Assembly: GCA_023451735.1 (NCBI GenBank)
Contig: JAEXYH010000013.1
Coordinates: 1-39,135, forward strand
Length of the DNA stretch: 39,135 nt
Origin: Pseudomonadota bacterium
GTDB lineage: Bacteria > Pseudomonadota > Alphaproteobacteria > Rhizobiales > Rhizobiaceae
Direction: 5' to 3'
Made by a program: the position numbers and the translations under genes. Below, in pieces: positions 15,970 through 24,384 of this stretch; the first letter of the stretch is position 1; every line of letters begins with the position of its first letter. Below the pieces are notes generated by a model. That model saw nothing but the letters and a program-made list of their open reading frames with translations, ran no database searches and had not been told where the DNA came from.

Positions 15970-16793
15970 TTCAGCCACTCCGGATCACGGGTCAGGACGG
16001 GAAGGCGCTCCTTGGGGTGCATCAGCGAAGGCATGCAGTTGAGCAGGCCGCGCGTATAGGGGTGCTGCGCGGAGAGTAGTTCCGACGCCTTCAGTTCTTC
16101 CATCACATGGCCGGCATACATGACGGCGACGCGGTCGCAGAAATGCGAGACCAGCGGCAGGTCGTGGCTGATGAGCAGAAGGCCCATGCCGCGTTCCGAG
16201 ACCAGTTCCTCGATCAGGCGCAGGATTTCGGCCTGCACGGTGGCATCAAGCGCCGAGGTCGGTTCGTCGGCGATCAGCAGTTCCGGATCCGGCGCCAGCA
16301 TCATGGCAATCATGACGCGCTGGCCCATGCCGCCCGAAACCTCGTGCGGATAGGAGGCGGCTACCTTTTTCGGATCGCGGATTTTTACCATTTCCAGCAG
16401 GTTGATCGCTGCTTCCAGCGCCGCGCGCTTGCTGCCGCCTTTATGGGTGCGCCAAGCTTCGGCAACCTGGCTCCCGACGGTCTTTACCGGGTTCAGCGAA
16501 TATTTCGGGTCCTGCAGAATGAAGCCGGCCCGCTTGCCGCGGATCGTGCGCATCTGCTTTTCGGAAGCCGAGCGGATGTCGATGCCGTCGAATTCCAGCT
16601 TGTCCGCCTCGATGACGGTTTGGCTGGGGAGCAGCTTCATCAGCGCGCGTGCGGTAAGGCTCTTGCCTGAGCCGCTTTCGCCGACGATACCGAGCTTTTC
16701 GGTGCCGAGCTTCAGTGACACGCCCTTGACTGCCTGATGGAAGCCGGTGCGTGACTGGAAGCCGATCTTGAGGTTTTGAATATCGACCAGCAT
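15966..16793 (-). CDS. Peptide ABC transporter ATPase (DppD/DdpD type)
   Basis: First ATPase of the peptide importer, 275 residues. Motifs: Walker A GESGSGKS (about residues 38-45), Q-loop ILQDPKYSLNP, signature SGGMGQR with methionine in place of the usual Q, as in many DppD proteins, Walker B LLIADEPTSALDATVQ and the switch SHDLPLV. The C-terminal HPYTRGLL motif of oligopeptide-transporter ATPases is present, though the tail is short. It starts three bases after the permease stop and overlaps DppF by four bases, so the two ATPases are translationally coupled and likely form a heterodimer. Confidence 0.93.
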   Translation of the reverse strand: MLVDIQNLKIGFQSRTGFHQAVKGVSLKLGTEKLGIVGESGSGKSLTARALMKLLPSQTVIEADKLEFDGIDIRSASEKQMRTIRGKRAGFILQDPKYSLNPVKTVGSQVAEAWRTHKGGSKRAALEAAINLLEMVKIRDPKKVAASYPHEVSGGMGQRVMIAMMLAPDPELLIADEPTSALDATVQAEILRLIEELVSERGMGLLLISHDLPLVSHFCDRVAVMYAGHVMEELKASELLSAQHPYTRGLLNCMPSLMHPKERLPVLTRDPEWLK

Positions 16794-16796
16794 CCG

Positions 16797-17696
16797 TCAG
16801 TTCCCCTTCGGATCCAGTACATCGCGCAGCGCATCACCAAGGAAGTTGAAGGCGAGCGAGACGAAAAAGATGGCGATGCCGGGAATGGCGGCAACCCACC
16901 ACTGTTCGAAGATGAAGCGCTTGGCGGTCGCGATCATCGCACCCCATTCCGGCGACGGCGGCTGTGCGCCCATGCCGAGGAAGCCGAGCGAGGCGGCAGT
17001 GATGATGATCGACGACATGTCGAGCGTAACGCGGACGATCAACGTCGGGACGCAGAGCGGCATGATGTGGCGGAAGATGATGCGCCACGACGAGCCGCCG
17101 GTCAGCCTGTAGGCGGCGATGAAATCGCTGCCGCGGACGGTCAGCGTTTCGGCACGTGCCATACGGGCGTAAGGCGGCCAGGCGGTGAGCGCGATGGCGA
17201 GCACGGCGCTTTCGACACCCGGCTTCAAAGCAGCGACGAAGGCGAGAGCCAGAACGAGGCGCGGGAAGGCGAGAAAGATATCGGTGATGCGCATCAGGAT
17301 CGTATCGACGATGCCGCCGAAATATCCTGCGATACAGCCGATGGCGAGACCGACGGGGGCGACGAGCACGACCACGGCGATGACCATGCCGAGGGTTACG
17401 CGGCCACCGTAAAGCAGGCGCGAATAGATGTCGCGGCCCAGCTCATCGGTGCCGAACCAATGCAGCGCGCTTGGGGCTGCCAGACGGTTGGCGAGATCCT
17501 GTGCCGCCGGATCGTGGGTGGCGAGCAGCGGCGCGAAAATGGCGATGCCGATGAAGATCAGGATGATGGTCAGGCCGATCATGCCGAGCGGATTGCCGCG
17601 CAGATTGAGCCAGATGCGGTACCAGTTGCCCCAGGCGGCCTGGCGGCGCGAGGACGGGGTGTCGTCCAGCGCCCAGTTTCGGAAGGTGGCGATCAT
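16797..17696 (-). CDS. Peptide ABC transporter permease (DppC/DdpC type)
   Basis: Membrane subunit of 299 residues. I place the start at ATG 17696, which shares one base with the stop of the DppB-type gene (TAATG); the open frame continues upstream to 18113 only as antisense-like, arginine/proline-rich sequence inside that gene. N-terminal cytoplasmic residues 1-38 precede the first helix (MIGLTIILIFIGIAIFAPLL). The conserved DppC signatures follow: the HWFGTDELGRDIYSRLLYG block and the cytoplasmic loop AAYRLTGGSSWRIIFRHIMP that contacts the ATPase. The C-terminus has the LGDALRDVLDPK ending typical of DppC/OppC. Confidence 0.93.
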   Translation of the reverse strand: MIATFRNWALDDTPSSRRQAAWGNWYRIWLNLRGNPLGMIGLTIILIFIGIAIFAPLLATHDPAAQDLANRLAAPSALHWFGTDELGRDIYSRLLYGGRVTLGMVIAVVVLVAPVGLAIGCIAGYFGGIVDTILMRITDIFLAFPRLVLALAFVAALKPGVESAVLAIALTAWPPYARMARAETLTVRGSDFIAAYRLTGGSSWRIIFRHIMPLCVPTLIVRVTLDMSSIIITAASLGFLGMGAQPPSPEWGAMIATAKRFIFEQWWVAAIPGIAIFFVSLAFNFLGDALRDVLDPKGN

Positions 17697-18709
17697 TATT
17701 GTACCCGTGGATCGAGGACGCGGTAGAGAATGTCCGCAATCAGGTTGAGGCCGACATAGATGATGCCGATCAGGAGCGTGGTGCCGACGACCGGGTTCAT
17801 ATCCGCGTTCATCAGCGATACGGTCAGATACTGGCCGATGCCCGGCCACGAGAAGACGGTCTCGGTAACGACGGCGCCTTCGAGAAGGCCGGCATAGGTC
17901 AGCGCCATGACGGTCACGAGCTGGACGGCAACCGTCGGGAAGGCATGGCCCCAGATGACCGTGGTCAGCGACAGGCCCTTGGCGCGGGCGGTGATGACGT
18001 ATTCGCCCTTCAGCGCATCGATCATGAAGGCGCGCGTCATGCGGGCGATATAGGCCATCGAGAAATAGGCAAGGATGATGACCGGCTGGGCCATATGCGC
18101 AAGCGCGTCCCAAAAGGCGCCGAAATCGCCGGCGATCAGGGTGTCGATCGTCAGGATGCCGGTGACCGTGTCGATCATGCCGTCATAGATGATGTCCTGT
18201 CGGCCGGGGCCGGGGGCGATGTCTAGCCAGGAATAGAATATCAAAAGCGAGATCAGCGACAGCATGAAGACCGGCACGGAATGGCCGGCGAGGCAGACGA
18301 CGCGGATCGCCTGATCGGTGAACGTGCCCTGACGGACGGCCGCCCAGACGCCGAGCGGAATGCCGATCAGCGCCGCGAGGATGAGGGCTGCAGTGGCAAG
18401 CTCGAAGGTTGCCGGGAAGAAACGAACGATATCGGTTGCGACCGGGTTCTTGGTCAGAACCGACATGCCGAAATCGCCATGGATGAGCTGGTTCAGGTAG
18501 TGGAGGAACTGCACCGGAATGGGCTGATCAAGGCCCATCTCAGTGCGGACGCGAAGGATGACATCCTCGGGCGCATTGTCGCCAACGGCGGCAATGACCG
18601 GATCGACCGGCATGACCCGGCCGATGAGGAATGTCAGGACAGTCAAACCGAACAGCGTCAGGAGGACGCTGCTCAGTGTTGCTGCAAGGCTCTTGAAACG
18701 TCTGTTCAC
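17696..18709 (-). CDS. Peptide ABC transporter permease (DppB/DdpB type)
   Basis: Membrane subunit of 337 residues. Typical DppB features in order: an N-terminal helix (about residues 10-30), the LGLDQPIPVQFLHYL-like block, a large periplasmic loop with GDFGMSVLTKNPV, then helices, the cytoplasmic loop YVITARAKGLSLTTVIWGHAFP and a late FSWPGIGQY motif. It overlaps the binding-protein gene by four bases (ATGA) and the DppC-type gene by one. The central loop around residues 160-200 (WLDIAPGPGRQDIIYDGMIDTVTG) is somewhat long, within family variation. Confidence 0.93.
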   Translation of the reverse strand: MNRRFKSLAATLSSVLLTLFGLTVLTFLIGRVMPVDPVIAAVGDNAPEDVILRVRTEMGLDQPIPVQFLHYLNQLIHGDFGMSVLTKNPVATDIVRFFPATFELATAALILAALIGIPLGVWAAVRQGTFTDQAIRVVCLAGHSVPVFMLSLISLLIFYSWLDIAPGPGRQDIIYDGMIDTVTGILTIDTLIAGDFGAFWDALAHMAQPVIILAYFSMAYIARMTRAFMIDALKGEYVITARAKGLSLTTVIWGHAFPTVAVQLVTVMALTYAGLLEGAVVTETVFSWPGIGQYLTVSLMNADMNPVVGTTLLIGIIYVGLNLIADILYRVLDPRVQ

Positions 18710-20304
18710 GCCTTGGAAGTCCCGAGATAGGAGTTGCCTTCAGACAGAACGCCGAGCTGGAAGCCGTCGACGCCCTTGCGGCAAGCGGCGGTCTTGGTGT
18801 TCTGGAACATCACCGCGAACGGGCTGTTGTGCATGAATTCGCGCTGCAGTGCTTCGTAGAGTTCCAGACGCTTTGCCGGGTCCTTCTCGTCACGAGCGGC
18901 TTCTGCCTTGGCAGCCAGTTCATCGTTCTTGAAGTTCGAGCGCCATGCGAAAGGCTTCTTCTTGGCGTCGTCCGAATTGTCCTTGTTGATGCAGAACACT
19001 TCAGCATTGGAGTTCGGATCGAAATAGTCCGTGCCCCAGGCCGACAGCGCCATCTCGTGCTGGCGGGCGCGCATTTTGGTGAGAACCTGACGGTTCTCAG
19101 CAGACTGCAGTTTTACGCGGATGCCGATTTCGCCAAGGTTTGCCTGGATCGCCTGGGCGATATCCGGGGAAGGCTGTGCCGAGTAGTGGTCGAGGGTGAT
19201 GTCGAAACCATTGGCAAGGCCGGCCTCCGCCATCAGGGCTTTGGCCTTGGCTACATCCTTCTGGAATGGCGTATCCATGACCGTGCCGGGGAAACCGGCG
19301 GGTTCCATGCTCTGGTGGACCGCATGGGTCAGCGGGATGATGTTCTTCTGGATGCCTTCGTAATCGAGCGCCCACTTGACGGCTTCCCAGACCTGCGGCT
19401 TGGCAAGGTTCGGGTTCGACTGGTTCATCGAGATCAGCATCAGCGACGCGATCTGCTTGCGGACCAGAACGACGTTTTCGTCGGACTGCAGGACCTTCAG
19501 TTGCTCGGAGGTCAGGTCGCGGGCGATATCGACGTCACCCTTTTGCAGCATCAGCATCTGCGAGGACGGATCGACGACGTGGCGGACGATGACGCGCTTC
19601 AGGTTACCCTTGTAGGGGCCGTGTTCGTTAAGCGTCATTGCGACGCTTTCGGAAGCCTTCCAGGCCTGCAGCTTGAACGAACCGGAGCCGGCGCTGTTCT
19701 TCTGCAGCCAGGCATTGCCGAGGTCGCCGTTCACTTCGTTTTCGAGGACGGTCTTCTTTTCGACGATGGCGCCGATGTTTGCCGACAGGCAGAACAGCAG
19801 GAAGGAGATTGCCGTCGGCTTTTCGGTGGTGATCGTGACGGTCTTCTCATCCTTGGCGACGATGAGCGTCTCGACGTTTTCAGCCGTGAAGCCGAATTGG
19901 TTGATGATGAAGGCCGGGCTCTTGTTCATCTTGATGGCGCGCTGCAGGGAGAACGCGACGTCCTCAGCGGTGACGGCAGCGCCGGAGGCGAACTTGGAAT
20001 TGCCGAGCTTGAAGGTAAAGACCTTGCTTTCGGCATCGGCTTCCCAGGAAGCGGCGATGACCGGGGTCACTTCGTTGGGATTGTCGCTGTTGGCGCGAAC
20101 CAGCTTCTCGTACATGTTGCTGATCATTTCGCCGCCGACGGCCTCAAAACCCTCATGCGGGTCAAGGCTGGTCATGTTGTCGAGCTGCTGGGCGACGACC
20201 AGAATGTCCTTCGGCGTGGCAGCGAAGGCTGTTTCGGCCAGATTGATATAGGAAAGGAAGGGCAGGGCTGCGCCGCCGATCAGAAAATTACGTCTGGATA
20301 CCAT
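18706..20304 (-). CDS. Peptide ABC transporter substrate-binding protein (SBP_bac_5, Tat signal)
   Basis: Periplasmic dipeptide/oligopeptide-binding protein of 532 residues. The N-terminus carries a twin-arginine motif (S-R4-R5-N-F-L-I) before a hydrophobic stretch and a likely cleavage after AFA around residue 28, so export through Tat is probable. The mature protein has the family's early LDPHEGFEAVGGEMISNMYEKL motif and a SBP_bac_5 layout to the end. It opens the five-gene transporter operon (binding protein, two permeases, two ATPases) that leads to a D-aminopeptidase, and is divergent from an M19 dipeptidase gene. This context suggests D-amino-acid-containing dipeptides as ligand, as for E. 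coli DdpA; ligand identity is inference. Confidence 0.93.
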   Translation of the reverse strand: MVSRRNFLIGGAALPFLSYINLAETAFAATPKDILVVAQQLDNMTSLDPHEGFEAVGGEMISNMYEKLVRANSDNPNEVTPVIAASWEADAESKVFTFKLGNSKFASGAAVTAEDVAFSLQRAIKMNKSPAFIINQFGFTAENVETLIVAKDEKTVTITTEKPTAISFLLFCLSANIGAIVEKKTVLENEVNGDLGNAWLQKNSAGSGSFKLQAWKASESVAMTLNEHGPYKGNLKRVIVRHVVDPSSQMLMLQKGDVDIARDLTSEQLKVLQSDENVVLVRKQIASLMLISMNQSNPNLAKPQVWEAVKWALDYEGIQKNIIPLTHAVHQSMEPAGFPGTVMDTPFQKDVAKAKALMAEAGLANGFDITLDHYSAQPSPDIAQAIQANLGEIGIRVKLQSAENRQVLTKMRARQHEMALSAWGTDYFDPNSNAEVFCINKDNSDDAKKKPFAWRSNFKNDELAAKAEAARDEKDPAKRLELYEALQREFMHNSPFAVMFQNTKTAACRKGVDGFQLGVLSEGNSYLGTSKA

Positions 20305-20350
20305 TGCTATATTCCCCTTGAATGGCCGGGCCGGCGGGCAAGCCGCAGTC

Positions 20351-20424
20351 CGGCAAGATTTTGCCGCAATTCGTCGCGCGTCTTAACAGTGCGTTTAAAG
20401 GCGGACCAATTCCATTTTTCGAAT
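20351..20424. promoter_or_regulatory. Candidate regulatory dyads between transporter and M19 dipeptidase genes
   Basis: Two inverted repeats occur in the 209-bp divergent gap. CGGCAA/TTGCCG (20351-20366, 4-base loop) lies 46 bp from the binding-protein start. ATTC-N8-GAAT (20409-20424) in an AT-rich stretch has the general form of a LysR-type site. Either could bind the LysR protein encoded at 12592-13476. Support is weak because the motifs are short. Confidence 0.3.
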
Positions 20425-20513
20425 AGGTTATGCGTGGTTTGCATTTGCGACCGCGGCGCCACCTACTTACGGATAGCCAAAACTCCTAGTGTTCCGGCAG
20501 GACAAATTTGAAA

Positions 20514-21551
20514 ATGTTGAACAATCCTCTCCCGATTTTCGATGGTCATAACGATGTGCTGTTGCGCCTGCGGCGTGGTGGCGGCGACGATCCGGTAAAG
20601 CGTTTTCTCGAAGGTGAGGATACGGGGCATATTGACCTGCCCCGCGCCAGAGCCGGCGGCCTGGCGGGTGGTCTATGCGCCATTTACGTTCCTTCGCCAA
20701 GCATGACGAAGGACGCGAATGGGGATTATCCCACGCCGGCGCAGCCCGACGCACTCAACGAAACACTGGCGATGGCGCGGCTTCTATTCGACATCGAGGC
20801 GCGCTCCGATGGCGGCGTGACTGTGTGCCGCACGGCGGACGACATCCGCCGGTCGATCGACACTGGGAGCTTCGCAGCGGTTCTTCATATCGAGGGAGCC
20901 GAGGCCGTTGCGGCTGATCTCGACGCGCTCCACGTGCTGTATCAGGCAGGCCTGCGTACGCTCGGTCCGGTTTGGAGCCGGCCGAATATTTTTGCCTATG
21001 GCGTTCCTTTCCGATATCCGTCCTCGCCGGATATCGGTCCGGGCCTGACGGATGCCGGCCGCAACCTGATCCGGGCCTGCAACGAGCTTAAGATCATGGT
21101 CGACCTGTCGCATATGAACGAGGCCGGTTTCTGGGAGATCGCCAAGCTTTCGAAGGCGCCGCTGGTTGCGTCGCATTCCAACGTGCATGCGCTGTGCCAG
21201 CACAGCCGCAACCTCACTGACCGCCAGCTGGACGCAATCCGCGATACGGGCGGGCTTGCCGGCATCAACTTCGGTGTGCTGTTCCTGCGTGATGACGGGG
21301 TGAAGGACCCGAATACGAGTATTGATCTGCTGGTGCGCCATGTCGCCTATATCGCCGAGCGGATCGGGGTCGAGCATGTAGCGCTCGGCTCGGATTTCGA
21401 TGGCACGACCATTCCGGCGGAGATGAAGGATGCGGCCGGGCTGCCACTGCTGGTCGAAGCATTGCGCAAGCACGGCTTCAACGATGCCGAACTGAAGAAG
21501 ATCGGCCATGAAAACTGGGTTTCGGTTCTGGAACGCAGCTGGGCTGCTTGA
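20514..21551 (+). CDS. Membrane (renal) dipeptidase family M19
   Basis: Zinc dipeptidase of 345 residues, normal for the family, without a signal peptide. Metal-site motifs are present: H12-N-D14 in FDGHNDVLLRL, the bridging glutamate in HIEGAEAV, a histidine in DLSHMNEAGFW and one in VASHSNVHAL, and the late GSDFDGT motif. M19 enzymes split dipeptides and accept a D-residue at the second position, which fits the surrounding D-peptide genes; E. coli DdpX does this job in the ddp operon although it belongs to another family. ATG 20514 is chosen; TTG 20508 lies five bases after AGGA and is a real alternative adding two residues. It is divergent from the peptide-binding-protein gene and probably co-regulated with it. 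Confidence 0.9.
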   Translation: MLNNPLPIFDGHNDVLLRLRRGGGDDPVKRFLEGEDTGHIDLPRARAGGLAGGLCAIYVPSPSMTKDANGDYPTPAQPDALNETLAMARLLFDIEARSDGGVTVCRTADDIRRSIDTGSFAAVLHIEGAEAVAADLDALHVLYQAGLRTLGPVWSRPNIFAYGVPFRYPSSPDIGPGLTDAGRNLIRACNELKIMVDLSHMNEAGFWEIAKLSKAPLVASHSNVHALCQHSRNLTDRQLDAIRDTGGLAGINFGVLFLRDDGVKDPNTSIDLLVRHVAYIAERIGVEHVALGSDFDGTTIPAEMKDAAGLPLLVEALRKHGFNDAELKKIGHENWVSVLERSWAA

Positions 21552-21564
21552 GGGCAAAGCCATC

Positions 21565-21612
21565 CGGCGCGTTGGCCCGAGAGCAATGTGCCGCTACAAG
21601 CTGAACGCGCCG
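21565..21612. repeat. Inverted repeat between converging genes
   Basis: Perfect 9-bp arms CGGCGCGTT (21565-21573) and AACGCGCCG (21604-21612) surround 30 bp; a further GCGGCGCGT copy follows at about 21630. The region fills the 98-bp gap between the converging M19 dipeptidase and GH105 genes. It may be a degenerate rhizobial palindromic repeat or a termination structure; no T-tract is present. Confidence 0.4.
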
Positions 21613-21649
21613 CTTGATCACAAGGACATGCGGCGCGTCTGTTTAGCGG

Positions 21650-22756
21650 TCAGGCAGCCTTTGCCCGGATCGCCAGAGCGGCTTCGGCATAGGCCATCAT
21701 GAAGGGGCCGACACCCTTGGCGTCGTCGTCGACGACTTCTTCGACCAGATAATAGGCCGGTGAGCCATCGCGATAGCGGCCATTGAAGGGGCCAAGGCCG
21801 GCCACTTGGCAAATGCCGACAAGGCGGGTTTCACCGTTCTCTTCGACAAGACGCTTGCCGACCAGGGCTTCGGCCGCCTTCTGGCCGGATGCGCGGATTT
21901 TCAATGCCTCTTCCGATGACACCAGATCCAGGCGTTCGGCTCGCAGCAAGGCATAAGCGAACATGGCCGATGCAGAGGTCTCGTCGTAATTGCCGACAAG
22001 GTCCGGGGCATCCAGTACCTGCGGCCAGAGGCCGGATGACTGCTGCCTTTCGGCAAGCGCAAGAAGAATGGTTCGCGTCTGGCGTCTCAGCGCGGCCGAG
22101 GCCTGATCCGCGGGAAGAACAGCGAGGATATCGACCAGCGCCATTGCCAGCCATCCCATGGCGCGGGACCAGACGGCCGGGGATTTGCCGGTGACCTGAT
22201 CCGCCCATTTTTCCGCGCGGCTATCGTCATAACCGTGAACATAAAGCCCGTTGCCGATCTGGGTCAGCGCGAGTGCCGTTGCCAGTTGCTGCAAGGCGTC
22301 GGAAGCCCGCGGGGCTTCGCCTGTTGCGAGCGAATAGTCGACCTGGAAGGGCAGGCCCATATAGAGGCCGTCCAGCCAGACCTGGGACGGGTAACGCTTT
22401 TTGTGCCAGTAGTTGCCAGCCGGAATGCGCGGGTGGGCGTCCAGCTGCCCGATCAGACGGCGTGCAGCCGCCATGTATCGCGGATCGCCGGTTTGCCGGT
22501 TCAGGAAGATCAGCGCGCGTCCGGGCAGAATGTTGTCGATGTTGAACTCTTCCGGGATATAGCCCGCAAGGGTTCCGTCCGGGCCGACCTGGGGCTCGAT
22601 CAGCCGAAGGAGGTGATCGAGCCAGCGTTGCTCGCCTGTGGCCTGATAGAGCAGTTCCAGCCCGCGATAGATGCAGCCATCCTCATAGCACCAGGAGCCG
22701 TTCTTATACGCCTGGTAGCGGGTGCAGTATTGGTCAAAATAGTCGGTCGGTTTCAT
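21650..22756 (-). CDS. GH105 unsaturated glucuronyl/rhamnogalacturonyl hydrolase
   Basis: Glycoside hydrolase of 368 residues with the six-hairpin fold of the YteR/RhiN family. It removes the unsaturated galacturonyl residue from the end of pectin oligosaccharides made by lyases. Candidate catalytic aspartates are D74 (NIDN) and D129 (WLDGLYMG), corresponding to D88 and D143 of Bacillus YteR as I recall. The family motifs SRAMGWLAMALVD and NYDETSASAMFAYAL are also present. The start is ATG 22756, which overlaps the GH28 stop (ATGA); the frame upstream of it lies inside the GH28 gene. There is no signal peptide, so it acts on imported oligomers. It is the last gene of the pectin operon. Confidence 0.9.
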   Translation of the reverse strand: MKPTDYFDQYCTRYQAYKNGSWCYEDGCIYRGLELLYQATGEQRWLDHLLRLIEPQVGPDGTLAGYIPEEFNIDNILPGRALIFLNRQTGDPRYMAAARRLIGQLDAHPRIPAGNYWHKKRYPSQVWLDGLYMGLPFQVDYSLATGEAPRASDALQQLATALALTQIGNGLYVHGYDDSRAEKWADQVTGKSPAVWSRAMGWLAMALVDILAVLPADQASAALRRQTRTILLALAERQQSSGLWPQVLDAPDLVGNYDETSASAMFAYALLRAERLDLVSSEEALKIRASGQKAAEALVGKRLVEENGETRLVGICQVAGLGPFNGRYRDGSPAYYLVEEVVDDDAKGVGPFMMAYAEAALAIRAKAA

Positions 22757-24318
22757 TGGGGTGCCAGTCGGTTTGGGAGGGATATGGGGTCGGGAGAGAG
22801 GAGGCTCGCATCGTCGCAATCGACCTGCGCATGTTCGCAGAGGATTTTTTCGTGACGCATCGCGCGCACGCCATCGGCCATGATGGGAGGTGCTGCTACT
22901 GCAGCCGGGTCGGTGGAGTGGATACGCAGACCGCGGATGCGGATATTGCGGACCGGCATTTCCGGCAGGCCGAGGAAGACACCAGCTGCGAGCGCAAGGC
23001 CATAGACATCCACGTCCTCGACAAAGATGCCGTCGATATAAGGCGTGCCTTCGGCGACCGGTGCCGGTTCACGCGACTGGACCCAGTCATCATGGCCGTC
23101 TGCGTCGCAAAAATAATGGACATTGGCTGAAAGCGTTACCAGCACGCCGTCCATCTTCACCCGGCGCATGGAGATATTGCTAATGCCGCCGCCGCGGCCA
23201 CGGCGGGTCTTTATCCGCAGGCCGCGATCGGTGCCGACCATGTCGCAATCCTCGACGGTGACGTCATGAACACCGCCGGACATTTCCGAACCGATGACAA
23301 CGCCGCCATGACCGCGCTCCATCAGGCAATGGCGGATGTTGACGCCGCGGGTCTCGCTCAAATGGTCTGCCTCGCCCTTGTTACCGCGCTTACCGGCCTT
23401 GATGGCGATGCAATCGTCTCCGACGGAAAAACGGACGCCTTCGACCGTCACATTCCTGCAGCCTTCGGGATCGAAGCCATCGGTGTTAGGGCTGTCATGG
23501 GGCGCCTGGATATGAAGTGCAACCGCTGCCAGTCCGTCGCAGCCCTGCGGGTGGACGGTCCATGACGGGGCGTTGCGAATGGTGAACCCGAGAAGGACCG
23601 TCTGCTTGCAGTCGATCAGGTGCAGGCCACGCGGGCGGCGGGCACCATCGCGGGTTTCCTTCGGCCATGTCCACCAGTCGCCGGCACTGCCGGAACCGTC
23701 GAGAATGCCCCTGCCTTCGATGGTCAGTCGTTCTGCGCCGATGGCGTGGACCGGTGCTGCAAAGCAGGCATCGGGAAGCCCTTCCCAGCTGCCAAGCATG
23801 CGGCCATCTTCACCGTGCGCAGGCAGGATCGGCCAGCCGTCGCGGACGCTCGGCGCGCGAAGTGTCGCGCCTTCAGCGAGATGCAGCGTCATGTCGCTGC
23901 GCAGCCCAAGTGGAAAGGCAGTCCAGATGCCGGGACCGATATAGAGTGTTCCGCCGGAAGGTGTATCTGCCAGGGCCTTGGCGAGGGCATCGGCATTCGC
24001 GTGGGCTGCGCCGATGTCGGATGGATCCGCATTCTGAATAAGGCCGTAGTCGGTTGCCCGGACAAGTCCGGCGCAGCTACGGGTTTTGAACAAAAGAGGT
24101 TCGAATCCTTCTGCCTCGAAGCGGTAATCCGTAGCCGGATAAAGGGCGTCCAGAAGGGTGACGACGCTGGTTGTCGTTCCCTGCTGTACCGGTTCGCTTT
24201 CCCCATTGCGCAACAAGCGCCAGGCTAACGGCTGCGGCAGGGCATGACGTGCGCCGGGCACAGCCAACCTTATGGCCGCGATCCGTGCGGAGATCGCAAC
24301 TGAAATGGCTTTGTTCAT
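22753..24318 (-). CDS. GH28 exo-polygalacturonase-like hydrolase, cytoplasmic
   Basis: Pectin-family glycoside hydrolase of 521 residues. An N-terminal domain of about 85 residues looks like a fibronectin-III-type module, as in exo-acting bacterial GH28 enzymes. The parallel beta-helix then carries the catalytic set: N278-T-D280, D301-D302, H337 in GHG and R368-I-K370. The N-terminus is not a signal peptide, which points to cytoplasmic cleavage of imported oligogalacturonides rather than attack on polymeric pectin. It lies 66 bp after the TogB-like binding-protein gene, with a strong stem-loop between them, and overlaps the GH105 gene by four bases. Exo action is inferred from the N-terminal domain and the transporter context. 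Confidence 0.91.
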   Translation of the reverse strand: MNKAISVAISARIAAIRLAVPGARHALPQPLAWRLLRNGESEPVQQGTTTSVVTLLDALYPATDYRFEAEGFEPLLFKTRSCAGLVRATDYGLIQNADPSDIGAAHANADALAKALADTPSGGTLYIGPGIWTAFPLGLRSDMTLHLAEGATLRAPSVRDGWPILPAHGEDGRMLGSWEGLPDACFAAPVHAIGAERLTIEGRGILDGSGSAGDWWTWPKETRDGARRPRGLHLIDCKQTVLLGFTIRNAPSWTVHPQGCDGLAAVALHIQAPHDSPNTDGFDPEGCRNVTVEGVRFSVGDDCIAIKAGKRGNKGEADHLSETRGVNIRHCLMERGHGGVVIGSEMSGGVHDVTVEDCDMVGTDRGLRIKTRRGRGGGISNISMRRVKMDGVLVTLSANVHYFCDADGHDDWVQSREPAPVAEGTPYIDGIFVEDVDVYGLALAAGVFLGLPEMPVRNIRIRGLRIHSTDPAAVAAPPIMADGVRAMRHEKILCEHAQVDCDDASLLSPDPISLPNRLAPQ

Positions 24319-24338
24319 CGTTTCTCTCTTGATTGATC

Positions 24339-24370
24339 CACCACCCAGCCCGACAACGGGCCGGGTGGTG
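24339..24370 (-). other. Intra-operon stem-loop after the TogB-like gene
   Basis: Two 14-base arms (24339-24352 and 24357-24370) pair with a single mismatch around a 4-base loop, directly downstream of the binding-protein stop and upstream of the GH28 gene. It is GC-rich with no T-tract. It probably stabilises the binding-protein message or limits readthrough into the hydrolase genes (inference). Confidence 0.65.
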
Positions 24371-24384
24371 AGCTTCGTCCGCGC

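Noticed and set aside
17697..18113. N-terminal extension of the DppC-type permease
   Set aside because: This part is a shifted-frame reading of the DppB-type gene; the true start at 17696 overlaps that gene's stop as TAATG.
18829..20511. Open frame of 560 codons on the plus strand opposite the peptide-binding-protein gene
   Set aside because: It is antisense to a Tat-exported SBP_bac_5 protein and extends into the promoter region; no motif was recognised.
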